Program-made: the position numbers and the translations under genes
Source: JACTUA01 sp035506435
Lineage (GTDB): Archaea > Halobacteriota > Methanomicrobia > Methanomicrobiales > JACTUA01
Assembly: GCA_035506435.1 (NCBI GenBank)
Contig: DATJPK010000095.1
Location: forward strand, 1 to 41,544
Reading direction: 5' to 3'
DNA length: 41,544 nt
In this document: piece after piece, positions 40,734-41,544 of the stretch
Numbering within the stretch: position 1 is the first letter of the stretch
Layout: the number at the start of each line of letters is the position of its first letter
Notes under the pieces: model-generated
The model's database searches: none
What the model was told of the DNA's origin: nothing
Seen by the model: the letters and a program-made list of their open reading frames with translations, nothing else

Positions 40734-41522
40734 TTACCGGCGGGCCTCCATGAGGTCCCTGAACGCCCTTGCGTCCTCCCACATGGAGATATTGTTGAAG
40801 AGGCAGTATACCTCGCCGCCGGCTTCCCATCCGGCAATCCTGTCGCGGAGCCACCGGAGATCTTTTTCAGTATAGTGGTATGAGTACATCCGGTTCTTTG
40901 GGGGTTGGCCCGGAAGGCGGTAGCCTGAGGGCGAGGCGCCAGGCCAAGAGCCTGGTGGTGACCCGTGGAGCCGCAGGTAGAATGGCGCCCCGGTTACGGG
41001 CGATTCCCTGAACGGGTCAACGCAGTGGATGAGATCGAACCTGCGGCATACATTGAGAAGGGTGTCCCGGTCCCACGGCGACCGGAGTTCGAGGACGATG
41101 CGTTTCTTCTCCCGGTCGATTCCTGGGAAAAACGCCGCCAGGTTTCCCTCGTGCTCTTCGCTCTGGACGAACGAAGGGGGCGCCTGGAGGAGGATCATGG
41201 AAGCGCCGAGGATTTTCGCAACTTCCCGGGTTCTTTTCCAGGCTTCGAAGACCGGCTCCGTCGGCTGGAAATGGCCGAGCCGGGCCTTCACCTCGTCCGG
41301 TATATTCCCTGCCCTTCGGTACGTCGGTGACGTTCCCGGGTGCGTGATCCCCTGCCATGCCTTCACCGTGAACATAAACTTACCCGGAACGGCGGCTCTC
41401 CACCTGCGGACAGTCGCCTCCTTCGGGAGACGGTAAAAAGTCTGCTGCACCTCTGCTACCTGCAGCTCCTGTGCATACCTGGCCATGCCAACAGGGAAAC
41501 CGCAGCAGCCGATGCGGAGCAT
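40734..41522 (-). CDS. DUF72 (YecE-like) protein
   Basis: 262 residues. RIGCCGFPVG, then EVQQTFYRLPKEATVRRWRAAVPGKFMFTVKAWQ split over about 25-56, is the DUF72 N-terminal pattern. LQAPPSFVQ, IVLELRSPWD and FYLRLHGSP mark later conserved strands of the TIM-barrel-like fold. The C-terminus YCLFNNISMWEDARAFRDLM is typical (NN, then D/A). Its activity is not established. ATG 41522 is close to the right edge, and only 22 bases upstream are seen, with no clear ribosome site. The HAF gene follows on the same strand after 84 bases with its own promoter. Confidence 0.93.
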   Translation of the reverse strand: MLRIGCCGFPVGMARYAQELQVAEVQQTFYRLPKEATVRRWRAAVPGKFMFTVKAWQGITHPGTSPTYRRAGNIPDEVKARLGHFQPTEPVFEAWKRTREVAKILGASMILLQAPPSFVQSEEHEGNLAAFFPGIDREKKRIVLELRSPWDRDTLLNVCRRFDLIHCVDPFRESPVTGAPFYLRLHGSPPGSWPGASPSGYRLPGQPPKNRMYSYHYTEKDLRWLRDRIAGWEAGGEVYCLFNNISMWEDARAFRDLMEARR

Positions 41523-41544
41523 GGTTGATCAGACTACCGGATCT

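Overview
This 41.5 kb window is GC-rich chromosomal DNA from an archaeon, most likely a methanogen of the Methanomicrobiales type. The signs are archaeal TATA-box promoters 25-30 bases ahead of many start codons, GGTGA-type ribosome binding sites, a geranylgeranyl-reductase-family and a UbiA-family protein, and surface proteins of kinds common in Methanomicrobiales and Methanosarcinales (beta-propeller/PKD, COG1361, NosD/PbH1). No methanogenesis gene lies in the window, so the placement is an inference. I found no rRNA, tRNA, CRISPR array or insertion sequence.

Layout. 1-2583 (minus): a beta-propeller/PKD surface protein cut by the left edge, and a calpain-like cysteine protease that appears split by a frameshift. 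2953-7405 (plus): mutS and mutL, overlapping, with endonuclease-type MutL motifs. 7452-10262: a TPR lipid/cell-surface type protein, a membrane-anchored protein and an APC amino acid permease. 10465-14297 (plus): a COG1361-type surface protein, a four-helix membrane protein and a polysaccharide flippase. 14343-18929: an alkaline-phosphatase-superfamily enzyme, a small Fe-S protein, a YdjM-like membrane protein and a GT39-type membrane glycosyltransferase. 19167-24717 (plus): a geranylgeranyl-reductase-family flavoprotein, two tandem paralogous exported TIM-barrel-like lipoproteins, and a parallel beta-helix (NosD-like) exported protein.

24718-27706 (minus) is a compact operon: ribbon-helix-helix protein, CysD-like and CysN-like sulfate adenylyltransferase subunits, and a second alkaline-phosphatase-superfamily protein. 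It should make APS, yet no APS kinase, APS reductase or sulfotransferase is visible. 27800-31690 holds an AbrB-like regulator divergent from a complete pstSCAB phosphate transporter, with a palindromic operator candidate between them and no phoU. A second ribbon-helix-helix paralogue (31701-31937) follows tail to tail.

32031-38638 is a second envelope-biosynthesis group: UbiA-family prenyltransferase, GT4 glycosyltransferase, methyltransferase-like protein, DUF362 protein, and on the opposite strand a radical SAM protein and a GT2 glycosyltransferase. 38639-39292 is a visibly AT-richer, nearly gene-free patch with an 8-bp inverted repeat abutting a TATA box. The window closes with a HAF-repeat exported protein and a DUF72 protein.

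Taken together, much of the window (10465-24717 and 32031-38638) concerns building, modifying and exporting cell-surface glycans or glycolipids, with sulfate activation and phosphate uptake placed between. The most distinctive parts are the APS-forming operon with its LGY-tailed small ribbon-helix-helix protein, the duplicated TIM-barrel lipoproteins, the split calpain gene, and several palindromic operator candidates.
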